A stretch of 64,000 bases of DNA from Methylobacterium bullatum (GTDB lineage Bacteria > Pseudomonadota > Alphaproteobacteria > Rhizobiales > Beijerinckiaceae), in NCBI GenBank assembly GCA_902712845.1, contig LR743504.1, positions 594,001 through 658,000 on the forward strand. The letters run 5' to 3'. The stretch's first letter is position 1; every line of letters starts with the position of its first letter. Below the pieces are notes generated by a model, which saw only the letters and a list, made by a program, of their open reading frames with translations, did not search any database and was not told the origin of the DNA. A program made the translations under genes and the position numbers. Below are positions 52,220 through 63,092 of the stretch, piece after piece.

Positions 52220-54085
52220 TCAGCGGTAGCCGGCGGCCTGCAGTTCGAACAATTCGGCGTAGCGCCCGCCCCTCGCCTGGAGTTCCTCGTGCGTTCCGGC
52301 CTCGATGACCTTGCCCCCGTCGAGGACGAGGATGCGGTCGGCCATGCGCACGGTGGAGAAGCGGTGCGAGATCAGCACGCAGCTGCGCCCCCGGCTGAGA
52401 TCGCGAAAACGCTGGAACACCTCGAACTCGGCGCGGGCGTCGAGGGCGGCCGTGGGCTCGTCGAGGATCAGGATCTCGGCCTCGCGCATATAAGCCCGGC
52501 TGAGCGCGATCTTCTGCCATTGGCCGCCGGAGAGGTCGACGCCGTCGGCGAAGCGCTTGCCGAGCGGCTGGTCGTAGCCCAGCGGCAGGCGCTCGATGAC
52601 GCCGTCGGCGAGGCTGCGCCCGGCGGCACGGGCGATGCGGGCGGCGTCCTCGCGCTCCTCGATGCGCCCGACGGCGACGTTCTCGGCGGCGGTGAAATCG
52701 AAGCGCACGAAATCCTGGAAGATCACGCCGATCCGGGCGCGCAGGTCGTCGAGGTCGTAATCGGAGAGCGGCCGGCCATCGAGCAGTACACGGCCCTCGG
52801 TGGGGTCGTAGAGCCGGGTCAGGAGCTTGACGATGGTGGTCTTGCCGGCCCCGTTCTCACCCACCAGGGCCAGCACTTCCCCGGCGGCGAGGCGGAAGCT
52901 CAAGGACCGCACCGCCCAGGTCTCGGTGCCGGGATAGCGGAACCCGACCTCCTCGAAGACGATGCCCTCGGTGATCGGCTGCGGGAATGGAACCGGGCGG
53001 TCGGGCGAGCGGATCAGCGGCACCACCTCGAAGAAGGAGAACAGGTCTTCGAGATACTGCGCCTGCGAGGAGATCTGCGAGAAGCCAAGAAGCAGGCCCT
53101 CGATCAGGCCGCGCAGGCGCTGGAACGAACCGGCGAGGAAGGCGAGATCGCCGATGGAGAAGGCGCCCGCCACCGTGCGCCAGACGATGGTGGCATAGGC
53201 CGCGTAATAGGCGAGCGTGCCCATGGCCGCGAAGAGGCCGCCCCAGCCGGCCCGGCGGATGGCCAGGGAGCGGTTGTCGGCCAGGAGCTTGGCGGCCACG
53301 ATCCGGTAGCGTTCGGCGATATAGGCGTTGAGGCCGAAGAGCTTGACCTCCTTGGCCGATTCCACGCTGGCCCCGAGATAACGCAGATAGTCGATCTGGC
53401 GCCGCTCCGGGGTGCGGGTCCAGGCGAGGCGATAGCCCTGCCGGTTGAAGTAGAGTTCGTTCAGGAAGGCCGGGACGAGGGAGCCGGCGAGCAGCAGGAT
53501 CAGCCAGGGAGCGTAGGCGGCAAGCCCGATGCCGAAGGCGACGAGCGTGATGAGATCCTGCCCCTGCCCGAAGAGCTGGAACAGCAGGTTGGAGCGCCCG
53601 GTGACCTGCCGGCGGGCGCGTTCGAGCCGATCCTGCTGGGCGCTGTCCTCGAATTGCTCGAGGTCGAGGGCGGCGGCGTGGCGCATCAGCCGCAGGGTGG
53701 CGGCATTGGCGTAGCGGTCCGCTACCAGCCCATCGGTGAGGGTGCTCAGCCGCCCGAGCAGATCGGACAGGATGGCGAGGCCGAGCTCCACCGCGACGAG
53801 AGCGGCGAGGCGCGCGAGGTCCGGGTCCGCCATCCAGCCGGAGACGCCGGTTCCGGCGGGGTGCGGCCGGGCATGTTCGGCGACGATGGCGTCGAGGATG
53901 AGCTTGCCGAGATAGAGCATCAGCACCGGCAGGCTCGCCCGCGCCAGACGCAGGGCGACGCTCGCCATCAGCAGGCGCGGGCTCGCGGCATGGACGAGGC
54001 GAAACAGCGCCGGCAGGTAGCGCAGGGCGCCCACGCGCTCGACGACGAACCGGTTCAGCAGGGGGGCGAGGGAGGCGGCGGACAT
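52220..54085 (-). CDS. ABC exporter (fused permease-ATPase)
   Basis: 621 residues from ATG 54085. An ABC transmembrane domain of about six helices (about 15-340) is followed by the ATPase: Walker A LVGENGAGKTTIVKLL, Q-loop VIFQDFVRFDFTAAENV, signature DLSGGQWQKIALSRA, Walker B ILILDEPTAALD and VLISHRFSTVRMADRILVL. The half-transporter would work as a homodimer. The class (lipid A, peptide or drug exporter) cannot be fixed; motif wording resembles exporters adjacent to small secreted peptides or nonribosomal products, but none is evident here. Confidence 0.88.
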   Translation of the reverse strand: MSAASLAPLLNRFVVERVGALRYLPALFRLVHAASPRLLMASVALRLARASLPVLMLYLGKLILDAIVAEHARPHPAGTGVSGWMADPDLARLAALVAVELGLAILSDLLGRLSTLTDGLVADRYANAATLRLMRHAAALDLEQFEDSAQQDRLERARRQVTGRSNLLFQLFGQGQDLITLVAFGIGLAAYAPWLILLLAGSLVPAFLNELYFNRQGYRLAWTRTPERRQIDYLRYLGASVESAKEVKLFGLNAYIAERYRIVAAKLLADNRSLAIRRAGWGGLFAAMGTLAYYAAYATIVWRTVAGAFSIGDLAFLAGSFQRLRGLIEGLLLGFSQISSQAQYLEDLFSFFEVVPLIRSPDRPVPFPQPITEGIVFEEVGFRYPGTETWAVRSLSFRLAAGEVLALVGENGAGKTTIVKLLTRLYDPTEGRVLLDGRPLSDYDLDDLRARIGVIFQDFVRFDFTAAENVAVGRIEEREDAARIARAAGRSLADGVIERLPLGYDQPLGKRFADGVDLSGGQWQKIALSRAYMREAEILILDEPTAALDARAEFEVFQRFRDLSRGRSCVLISHRFSTVRMADRILVLDGGKVIEAGTHEELQARGGRYAELFELQAAGYR

Positions 54086-54304
54086 CGCGGCGGACCATGA
54101 CGGGCGCGACCCCGCCCGTCGATGCGTCGTAGGGTGCACGATGCGCTTCCCAGGCGGTGTTGGCGCGTCAGCCCGAGGCGACCGGCGGTTTCAATCGATC
54201 CGCTTCATTGTGCAGACGCCTGAGGACATCGGACATGACGGCAAGACTTTGCTTTGTGTCCCATGTTAGAATCTCACCTGCATTGTGCGCGTGAGGCGGG
54301 TTGG

Positions 54305-54913
54305 ATGCTCAGCGGTTCGACTCTTCTACGGGTGGTGGTGCTCTTCGTCGCGGCGGCGGCGCTGGCGGGTCTGGTCCAGGCCTTCTGGCCGCAGGGTGCC
54401 GACGCTCCGCCCCCCGCGCCGACGGTGCAGCGCACCGAGCCGATCAAGGCCAGCCCGCCGAGAACCATCGCGACCGCGCCGCAACCTCGTGCGGAACCGG
54501 CGCCCGCCGCCCCGCAGGAAGCCCCACCGGCCTCCGTCCTGCCGCCCTCGCCGATCCGGCCGCTGCCCCGGCAGTCAGCACCGGCCGGATCGCCGGAAGG
54601 GACGGAGAATTCCGCACCGAACCCGCCCCTCCCTTATGGCGGCCCCGTGGCGCCCCTGGCCGAGAGCCCTCCGCTGAACGCGACACCGTCCGAAACGCAG
54701 CAGGCCATCGACAATGCGGGTCCGGCGGCGGTCTCAGTGGTGGATCTCAACACCGCCTCGGTGGCGGAACTCAACGGCCTCAAGGGTGGCGGCATGATCG
54801 GCCGCGCCATCGCCCAGCGCCGGCCCTATGCCTCGGTGGATCAGCTTCTCTCGAAACGCGTCCTCAGCCGGTCGACCTATGAGCGGATCAAGAACCAGGT
54901 GACAGTGCGTTGA
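54305..54913 (+). CDS. membrane-anchored helix-hairpin-helix protein
   Basis: 202 residues from ATG 54305 with GAGGCGGG upstream (an ATG at 54263 is possible). One N-terminal membrane helix (STLLRVVVLFVAAAALAGLVQAFW), a Pro/Ala-rich spacer of about 100 residues, and a C-terminal HhH/ComEA-like domain: VDLNTASVAELNGLKGGGMIGRAIAQ, then PYASVDQLLSKRVLSRSTYERI. In ComEA this domain binds DNA outside the inner membrane. No other competence gene is near. A structural or DNA-tethering role is possible. Confidence 0.75.
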   Translation: MLSGSTLLRVVVLFVAAAALAGLVQAFWPQGADAPPPAPTVQRTEPIKASPPRTIATAPQPRAEPAPAAPQEAPPASVLPPSPIRPLPRQSAPAGSPEGTENSAPNPPLPYGGPVAPLAESPPLNATPSETQQAIDNAGPAAVSVVDLNTASVAELNGLKGGGMIGRAIAQRRPYASVDQLLSKRVLSRSTYERIKNQVTVR

Positions 54914-55181
54914 GCGATGGAGGCCGGCTTCGCGCTGGCATCGGACGCCGCCGCTTCGTAAGATCGGCGAGAGGGTCGTGGGCGCCAGCCATGCGATCGA
55001 CCGAAGAGACAACGAGGCGCCGGGGCCGGATGGGTGAGATGCGTGCCACCACGGCTCGGCGAGGAACGGCCCGGTTCGCCGGCATCGCACGGACCGTTTT
55101 CGCAAAGCCCGCTCCGCCAGCCACGGGACAAAGCCGCATCCCACGCGCCCGATGCACCGGAAACGCTTGAAAGGACCCGAT

Positions 55182-55397
55182 ATGTTGACACAGCCCAGCA
55201 ACATCACCCTGCGCGACGATCTCGGGGTGACGGAGACCTCCGAGACCGACAACGTGGTGCGGTGGGACGGCGAACGGCTCTATGTGGAGCACGACATCTA
55301 TCACAACGGCCAGCTCGTCCATAAAAAGTACCGCAAGAACGTCACCGAACCCGTGGCGAAAGCACTCCAGGCGCTGATCAATCGCGCCAAGCAATAG
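55182..55397 (+). CDS. small protein, paralogue A of a duplicated pair
   Basis: 71 residues from ATG 55182, with AAAGGA upstream. The sequence (ITLRDDLGVTETSETDNVVRW, then DGERLYVEHDIYHNGQLVHKKY and a helical end VAKALQALINRAK) looks like a short beta-hairpin plus helix. No known family recognised; no signal peptide. A close paralogue lies at 57902-58252, on the far side of TonB receptor 3. Confidence 0.65.
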   Translation: MLTQPSNITLRDDLGVTETSETDNVVRWDGERLYVEHDIYHNGQLVHKKYRKNVTEPVAKALQALINRAKQ

Positions 55398-55566
55398 GCA
55401 TGGGCGGCGTCCGTCAGGCCCCACTGCCACAGGAGACCGGCGCGTCACAGACGGGATCGGCCCTGCCGGGTCCGGTAATGGGGCCCCGAACCAGTCGCCG
55501 GTGCGCGTCGCATCCCGCAACCGGCCGGGCGCGAGGTGGGACTAGCGGCAGGCCGCGAGCCTCGCC

Positions 55567-57741
55567 TCAGTAGCGGGCCGTCACACTGGCCAGGACAGTG
55601 AGCGGTGCGCCGGGGAGATTGTTGAACTGATTGAAGGGCTGCTCGATGTAGCGGCGATCCGTGAGGTTGCGGCCGTTCACGGCGAAACGCCATGTCGGGT
55701 CGATCTCGTAGAACAAGGTCGCGTCGAGGCGCGCATAGGCGCCGACCTTGTAGCTGTTGGCGATGTCGCCGAAGCGCTCGCCCACATAAGTGACTCCGCC
55801 GCCGAAGCCCCAGCCTCGCATCGGGCCGCTCTGGAACTGGTAGGTGGACCACAGGCTGGTGCTGAAGGTCGGGGCCGCCGGGAGCCGGTTGCCGATGGCG
55901 ACCGTCCTATCCTGCGTCACCCGCGCATCGAGATAGCCGATACCGCCGATGATCCTCCATCCGGGCAGGATCTCGCCCGCAATGTCGGCCTCGACGCCCT
56001 GCGAACGCTGCTCGCCGGTGATGATGGAGAAGCGGCTGTCGGAGGGGTCGGTCGCGGCGACGTTCGCCCGAACGATCCGGAAGGCGGCGGCGCTCAGGGT
56101 GAGGCGATCGGGGATCAGGTCGACACGCGTACCGATCTCGACCTGCTCGCCGGTCTCCGGCGCCGGCGTCAGGCCACTGCTCACATTGGCGGTCTGGGGT
56201 GTGAAGGAGGTCGTGAAGCTTCCGTAGACGGTGAGCCGCTCGATCGGCCGCCAGACCAGGCCGACGCGCGGCGAGGTTCCGGTGACGTCCCGCGTGGGTG
56301 GGACGGTGTTGTTGGTGGCGGTGCGCTGGAAATAGAACTGGTTGGCCGTATCCACGCGGACGCCGAGGACGAGTTGCAGTCCCTGGGCCAGCTCGATCTG
56401 GTCCTGCAGGTAGGTGCCGACCATGAACAGCTTCTGCCGCAGGTCGCTCTGCAGGGCGAGCGTTCCGATCTGCGGTATCGAACCCCGGATCGGATTGAGG
56501 AAGGAGACCGGGCTGGCCGTGCCCTGCTGCGCATAGGGATGCCGGTACCCATCGACGATTTCGACGCCCAACAGGGCCGTGTGGCGGAAGCCGAACAGAT
56601 CGAAGCGGGCGACGGCTTCCGTCTGGCTGTCGATCGAGTTGTAGATGGACTCGATCTCGGACAGACGCCGCGTCAACGACGCCCCGTTCGCGCTCACCCC
56701 GGTAGCGCGGGTGGCGAACACGTCGAACTGGCCCCATTGACCGTTGATCACCTGCCGCAGGGTCAGGCTTTCGTTGACGTCATGCTCGGCCCGCAGGGTG
56801 ATGGAGTTCGACTCGCCGTAATACCGGGACCAGGACTCGCCGTAGTAACGGCGGATGTTGTCCAGGGGCACCCGACCCTGGAAAGCCGTGAGACCTTCGT
56901 CATACTGGCTGTGCTGGCGCGAGAACTCGGCATTGAGGGAGATCCGCGTCGAAGCATCGGGCGTCCACAACAAGGACGGCGCGAAGAAATGGCGCGAATT
57001 GGAAGGGCCGCCGAAATCCCGAAAGGTGGGGTCCTCCTGCGTGGCGAAGCTGAAGCGGGCGGCGAGCCCTTCCGTCCCCGGGACCGCTCCCGTCACCGAA
57101 CCCTGAAGACGCCGGAAGGCGTAAGACCCGCCCTGTAGGGTGAGGTCCGCGGAGGGCGTGAGCATGGGCTGGCGCGTGACGATATTGATCAGGCCGCCGG
57201 GATCGCCCCTGCCATAGAGCACGGAGGTGGGACCCTTGAGCACTTCCACGCGCTCGACATTGGCGAGGTCGCGCTGTGTCGGCTGGAAGGTGTTGGCCGG
57301 GTTCAGCAGCACGCCGTCGATCGCGTAGGTCTGCGTGTTGAAGCCACGCAGCACATAGGTGTCGGACCGGCCCTGGATGGTGCCGGCGGGCTGGACATTG
57401 CTCACGTTGGTGAGCGCATCGGTCAGGCGGACGTCCTGCTGGTCGACGAGCACGTCACGGGGAACGACCTGGACCGATTGCGGAGAGTCGCGCAGGGCGG
57501 TGTCCGTCCGGGTCGAGGTCGCGGAACGGCCCGCCCGGTAGCCGGTGACGGGGCCGTTCGCCCGCTCGCCACTGCCGATCACCGACAGCTCCGACAGAAC
57601 CACCGCGCTCTCGGACGGAAGCGTCTGGGCCTTCGCGGCAGAGAACGGGCCGACACCGACCGCCAGAAGGGCGGCTATATTCAGGACGACGAGCGGGCGC
57701 AGCAATGTGCTGCAACATAACTCAACTGTTAGTTTGCTCAT
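55567..57741 (-). CDS. TonB-dependent siderophore receptor (3)
   Basis: 724 residues. Signal peptide (LVVLNIAALLAVGVGPFSAAKAQ), plug with TDTALRDSPQSVQVVPRDVL, TYVLRGFNTQTYAIDGVLL and GPTSVLYGRGDPGGLINIVT, then a barrel ending in TARY. TonB-siderophore-receptor subfamily with FhuA-like wording (GYRHPYAQQG; FSTSLWSTYQF; WGFGGGVTYVGERFGD). It sits between two paralogous small genes on the opposite strand; an ICE-like iron box lies 142 bp upstream. No cognate transporter or reductase is adjacent. Confidence 0.92.
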   Translation of the reverse strand: MSKLTVELCCSTLLRPLVVLNIAALLAVGVGPFSAAKAQTLPSESAVVLSELSVIGSGERANGPVTGYRAGRSATSTRTDTALRDSPQSVQVVPRDVLVDQQDVRLTDALTNVSNVQPAGTIQGRSDTYVLRGFNTQTYAIDGVLLNPANTFQPTQRDLANVERVEVLKGPTSVLYGRGDPGGLINIVTRQPMLTPSADLTLQGGSYAFRRLQGSVTGAVPGTEGLAARFSFATQEDPTFRDFGGPSNSRHFFAPSLLWTPDASTRISLNAEFSRQHSQYDEGLTAFQGRVPLDNIRRYYGESWSRYYGESNSITLRAEHDVNESLTLRQVINGQWGQFDVFATRATGVSANGASLTRRLSEIESIYNSIDSQTEAVARFDLFGFRHTALLGVEIVDGYRHPYAQQGTASPVSFLNPIRGSIPQIGTLALQSDLRQKLFMVGTYLQDQIELAQGLQLVLGVRVDTANQFYFQRTATNNTVPPTRDVTGTSPRVGLVWRPIERLTVYGSFTTSFTPQTANVSSGLTPAPETGEQVEIGTRVDLIPDRLTLSAAAFRIVRANVAATDPSDSRFSIITGEQRSQGVEADIAGEILPGWRIIGGIGYLDARVTQDRTVAIGNRLPAAPTFSTSLWSTYQFQSGPMRGWGFGGGVTYVGERFGDIANSYKVGAYARLDATLFYEIDPTWRFAVNGRNLTDRRYIEQPFNQFNNLPGAPLTVLASVTARY

Positions 57742-57882
57742 TGTCTCGTCGTCTCAAGTCTCGGCACGTCATTGCCGCCGTCGAGATCCGTTGAAGGACA
57801 AATCTCCCCGCAACAAGCACGCTTCACTCGAAACGGGCGGACGCAACTCCGTTCATACAGCCCTGTTGCAATTCGATGACGC

Positions 57883-57899
57883 TCTAGAAATGCTCTAAA
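57883..57899. promoter_or_regulatory. ICE-like (Irr) box between TonB receptor 3 and the small paralogue B
   Basis: TCTAGAA-ATG-CTCTAAA matches TTTAGAA-N3-TTCTAAA at 12 of 14 positions. It lies 142 bp upstream of the receptor and only 2 bp before the start codon of the divergent small gene, so it could repress both, or the small gene may start later. Confidence 0.5.
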
Positions 57900-57901
57900 C
57901 T

Positions 57902-58252
57902 ATGTACGATCAAGAAATAGCCGAGGAAATCCATAGTAGAGCAGTTCGTTTCTTGTCGAACGCCATCACCCTGCGGGACGATCTCGGGGTGACGGGGACC
58001 TCCGAGACCGACAATGTGGTGCGGTGGGACGATGAGCGGCTCTATGGGGAGCACAACATCTATTACGACGGCCGGCTCGTTTCCGAGGAGGACCGCGGGA
58101 ACGTGACCGAGACCGCGGCGAAAGCGCTCCGCGAGCGGATCAATCGCGCCAAGCCATGGGGAACACGAAACGCGCCTCCTCGGTCACCGGCCCGGCGGAC
58201 AGGCGCATGCATGCGCCGGGATCGGGGCCGCCCCGAGCGAGGATTAGGTTAA
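57902..58252 (+). CDS. small protein, paralogue B with a run-on C-terminus
   Basis: 116 residues from ATG 57902. Residues about 20-83 repeat paralogue A (AITLRDDLGVTGTSETDNVV, DDERLYGEHNIYYDGRLV, AKALRERINRAK). Where paralogue A stops after INRAKQ, this copy has lost the stop and reads on for about 32 Arg/Pro-rich residues that look noncoding. The N-terminal 19 residues also differ from A. It may therefore be a degrading duplicate. Confidence 0.5.
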   Translation: MYDQEIAEEIHSRAVRFLSNAITLRDDLGVTGTSETDNVVRWDDERLYGEHNIYYDGRLVSEEDRGNVTETAAKALRERINRAKPWGTRNAPPRSPARRTGACMRRDRGRPERGLG

Positions 58253-58357
58253 GCCCGATTCCGGGCATCCCTGGACGCGTGCTTATTTCTGCACGATTGT
58301 GCGACCGCTCGCGCTCAAATCGTCCGCGATGCTCCGTATGATGTCGCTCGCAGCGTG

Positions 58358-60907
58358 ATGCGGCGACGGAGGTTCCCGGCGATGGTCCTGTCCCGATGTG
58401 TCGCCGTCTTCGCGGCCCTGTTGGCCGCCCTGCTGATATCCGTTCCGGGACATGCGCAGCAGGCCGAGAAGCGCATCGCCCTCGTGGTCGGAAACGGCGC
58501 CTATGAGGGGGCGCCCATCGCCACCGCCGCCAACGATGCCGGCCTCATCGCGCAGACGCTGCAGGCGGCGGGCTTCGACGTGGTGGGCGCGCGCGACCTC
58601 GACGAGGATGCCCTGCGCAAGGCCCTGCGCGACTTCCTCGACAAGGCGGCGGCCTCCGGGCCGGACACGGTGGCCTTCGTCTATCTCGCCGGGTACGGGC
58701 TTCAGCTCGAGGGCGACACCTTCTTCGCCCCGGTGGATGCCCGCATCGCCACCGCCGTCGACGTTCCCGTCGCGGCCCTGCGCGTGTCGGACTACATCAA
58801 GCGCCTCTCCACCGTCCCCTTGAAGGCCCGGTTCGTGGTGCTCGACGCGGCCCGCGCCAACCCGTTCGTGAAGACCGGGGAGCCGCTCGCCGGCGGCCTC
58901 GCCCTGGTGGAGGCCGAGCCCGGCAGCCTTATCGCCTACAACGCGGCGCCCGGCACCGTGGCGCCGCCCGAGACGGGTGCTTATGGCGCCTACGCGCAGG
59001 CCCTGGTGGAGATGATCCGCGAGGGCGGTCTCCAGCCGGCGCCGCTCTTCGACCGGGTGCGCCTGCGGGTGAACGAGACCACCAAGGGCGCGGCCATGCC
59101 CTGGGACGATGCCAGGATCGAGGTGCCGTTCGTTTTCTTCGAGCGCAACGCCGACGCGCCCGCCCCGGCACAGCCCGAGCCGATCACGGCGCTGCGCGAC
59201 CGGCCTTTAGGCGACATCGGCGCGCGGGACGCCTATTCGGTGGCCGTCGAGCGCGACACGTTGCAGGGGTACCAGGATTTCCTCGGGGCCTATCCCGACG
59301 ACCCGATGACCAAGCGCGTGCGGGCCATCGTCGCCGCGCGGCGCGAGGCGACGACCTGGCGCCGCGCCCTGTCGTCCGGCACGCAGGACGCCTACTGGTC
59401 CTACCTCTCGCGCTACCCGCGTGGACCGCACGCGGCGGATGCGCGCCGTCGCCTCGCCCGCCTCTCCGCCCCGCCGCGACCGCCCGAGGCCTTCACCGCG
59501 CTGTCCTTCGACCTGCCCCCGCCGCCACCGGACGAAGAGAGCTACTTCGACAGGCAGGTCGTCGCCTTCGACGACCCGGCCTATGCCCTGCCCCCGCCGC
59601 CCCCGGCGTGCTGGCACCCCGCCCGGCCTATCTCGTGGACATCGCGGCGCCGCCGCCCGAGGACGAGCTGTTCGCCCTCCCCGTCCCCCTCTTCGAGCCG
59701 GTTCCGGCCTATGTCAGCGCGCCCGCCTATATCGTCGCGCCGCCGGACAACGTCATCTACCAGAACATCCACAACAGGGTGGTGATCAACGAGATCAACC
59801 GGCGCGTCATCGAGCGGCCGCGCGGACCTTCGGCCGCGGCCCTCATGGGCGGTGCCGCCGGTCTCGGAGCGGCAGCCGCCGTCCGGGTGGCGCTACCGCC
59901 CTCCCTGTCGCACCGCACCGGCCGTCACGACGCCGGTCACAACGCCGACGGCCCTCGCCGCGACCTCCCCGGCCTGCCGCCGGGTGCCCGCGACGAACGG
60001 CCGAACGCTCCCCATCGGCCGCCCGCTCCCCGCGGTGAGCGCCCCAGACCCGCGCGCCGCACGGCCGGACCCGAAGGCTTTGCCAGAGCCGAAGCCGGTC
60101 GCGAACACGCGCCCGTCGGGTGACGTCGGCGGACCGCCGGACCGTGTGCGCCCTGGGAACGGCAAGACCGGGCCCGACCGGAAAGCCGCCATCGACCGAC
60201 GCAATCCGGCCGACGCGGCGAATCCCGCCGGACCGGGAGCGGGGCGCGGCAACGCCGATCCCGCCGACCGGACGGCCTTGCGCCGGGAACGGATCGAGCG
60301 TCGAGACGCTGCCCGCGCCGCCGCCAAAGCCGAACGGCCGCAGCTGCGTCCCGCCCTCGATCAGCCGCTCAGCGACCGCGCCCGCGAGGGGCGTCCGGGC
60401 CATGATCGGGTGGCCCGTCCGGGCTTCGAGCCGAACGGCCCCGAGCGCGCCAGACGAGAGCCGGCCAACCCCAATCGCGAGGCCCTCGGCCAGCCGCCGC
60501 GACGCGGCCCGGATTCCGATGCCCTGCAACGCCAGCAGCAGAGGCTTCAGGTCCAGGAGGCCCGCCAGCACCAGCGCATGCAGATGGAGCAGCAGCAGGC
60601 CGCCCAGCGCCAGCAGGGCCAGGCCCAGCAGCAGATGATGCAGCGCCAGCAGATCCAGGAGAACCGCCAGCAGCAGCGCATGCAGATGGAGCAGCAGCAA
60701 CAGGCCCAGCGCCAGCAGATGCAGGCGCAACAACAGATGCAGCAGCGTCAGCAGATGCAGGCCCAGCAACAGCAGCAACAGGCCGCCCAACGCCAACAGA
60801 TGATGCAACAGCAACAGCAACAGCAGCAGGCGGCTCAGCGCCAGCAGAGGCAGCCCCCGCCATCGGGAGGGAACCCGCACTGCCATCCGGGCAAGCCCTG
60901 CCGCTGA
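58358..60907 (+). CDS. caspase-fold (C14-like) secreted protein, catalytically inactive, with two apparent frameshifts
   Basis: The start has a signal peptide (VFAALLAALLISVPGHAQ). A caspase-like domain follows (EKRIALVVGNGAY, AANDAGLIAQTLQAAGFDV), but the catalytic His position reads LAGYGLQ (Tyr at about 113) and the Cys position reads LDAARANPF (Ala at about 165). A linker with Pro-rich DLPPPPPDEES leads to a shift near 59600 into the frame VLAPRPAYLVDIAAPPPEDE, and a second shift near 59910 into a frame that ends with a long Gln-rich tail (QQQRLQVQEARQHQRMQM) and HCHPGKPCR. All three frames together give about 850 residues. The reading is broken as given; indel errors in GC runs are likely. 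Confidence 0.7.
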
Positions 60908-60994
60908 TGCGACTTATCCGAGCAGCGGGAGCATAGAGACCGGCGTTCGAGGCGACAGCGTCTCTCCACGCGCGGGACATCTTCGCGCGGGACG

Positions 60995-61273
60995 TCAGTC
61001 GAGGTCTTTCGAGAATGCGCGCGCGAGCCGCTCGACCGTCGCATCGTCGACGCCGTCGGCGACGAAGTCGGCACGCCAGGAGCGCATGCGGATGGCGAGG
61101 GTGGCGACGATGTCTCGGGACTCGTCCCGCGAGAGGTCGAAATCCTCGACCCGTGTCAGGCAGTTGCCGGTCGTCGGGTAACTCCCGGCCGCGGGCATGA
61201 CGAGCCGGTAGCGGCCGACGAGATCCATGGCGCCGTCCTCGCGGCGAACATGGACATAGACGTCAGAGGTCAT
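60995..61273 (-). CDS. shortened HipA-like protein (kinase core missing)
   Basis: 92 residues. The start MTSDVYVHVRREDGAMDLVGRY resembles the first strand of HipA toxins, and the end DFDLSRDESRDIVATLAIRM followed by SWRADFVADGVDDATVERLA resembles the HipA C-terminus. The roughly 300 residues of kinase domain between them are absent, as if by an internal in-frame deletion. It overlaps the upstream HipB-like gene by 11 bp, the usual hipBA arrangement. It cannot be an active toxin; it might still bind the antitoxin. Confidence 0.55.
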   Translation of the reverse strand: MTSDVYVHVRREDGAMDLVGRYRLVMPAAGSYPTTGNCLTRVEDFDLSRDESRDIVATLAIRMRSWRADFVADGVDDATVERLARAFSKDLD

Positions 61274-61601
61274 CGAGGTTCACGTCGCGCGGGCGGCGCG
61301 CACGGCTGGGAAGGCGGGTGGTCTCGATGGAAGCGGCCAGGTGGTCGTTCTCGGGGCTGACCGCGCGCCGGACGGCCGGGAACAGGCCGAGGGTCCAGAC
61401 GGCCCTGGCGAAGACGCCGAGCGACACCGAAGGATCGCCTTTCTCGAGCTTGCGCAAGGTCGGGAGGGAGACCCCCACGCGGGACGCGAGGTCGGATGCA
61501 GGCTGACGTCGGCGCAATCGCGCGGCCCTGATGGCCTGCCCGATCTCGCGAAGCCCCTCCGAAACCTCGAAGGGCGCATGGGCCGAGCGTTCGTTCGTCA
61601 T
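61263..61601 (-). CDS. XRE-family regulator, HipB-like antitoxin
   Basis: 112 residues. The helix-turn-helix lies at about 15-70: LREIGQAIRAARLRRRQPAS, DLASRVGVSLPTLRKLEKGD, SVSLGVFARAVWTLG. The tail is basic and disordered with a final DVNLDDL, as in HipB antitoxins. ATG 61601 lies within a palindrome (61601-61616) that could be its own operator. Its partner is the shortened HipA-like gene downstream. Confidence 0.8.
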   Translation of the reverse strand: MTNERSAHAPFEVSEGLREIGQAIRAARLRRRQPASDLASRVGVSLPTLRKLEKGDPSVSLGVFARAVWTLGLFPAVRRAVSPENDHLAASIETTRLPSRARRPRDVNLDDL

Positions 61602-61616
61602 GCAATCATTCTTGCA
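61601..61616 (-). promoter_or_regulatory. palindrome at the start of the HipB-like gene
   Basis: TGCAA-N6-TTGCA, a perfect 5-bp inverted repeat spaced like a HipB/XRE operator, overlaps the first base of the start codon. Autoregulation is inferred. Confidence 0.35.
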
Positions 61617-61708
61617 CCTGAAGCGACTTAGATGAAAGCATGTTTTCTATATCGGAGGATTTCTCGCGTCGACGATGAGGTGCGGCGTCTCCAGAACGGC
61701 ATCCGCGT

Positions 61709-63092
<1,384 letters not shown>

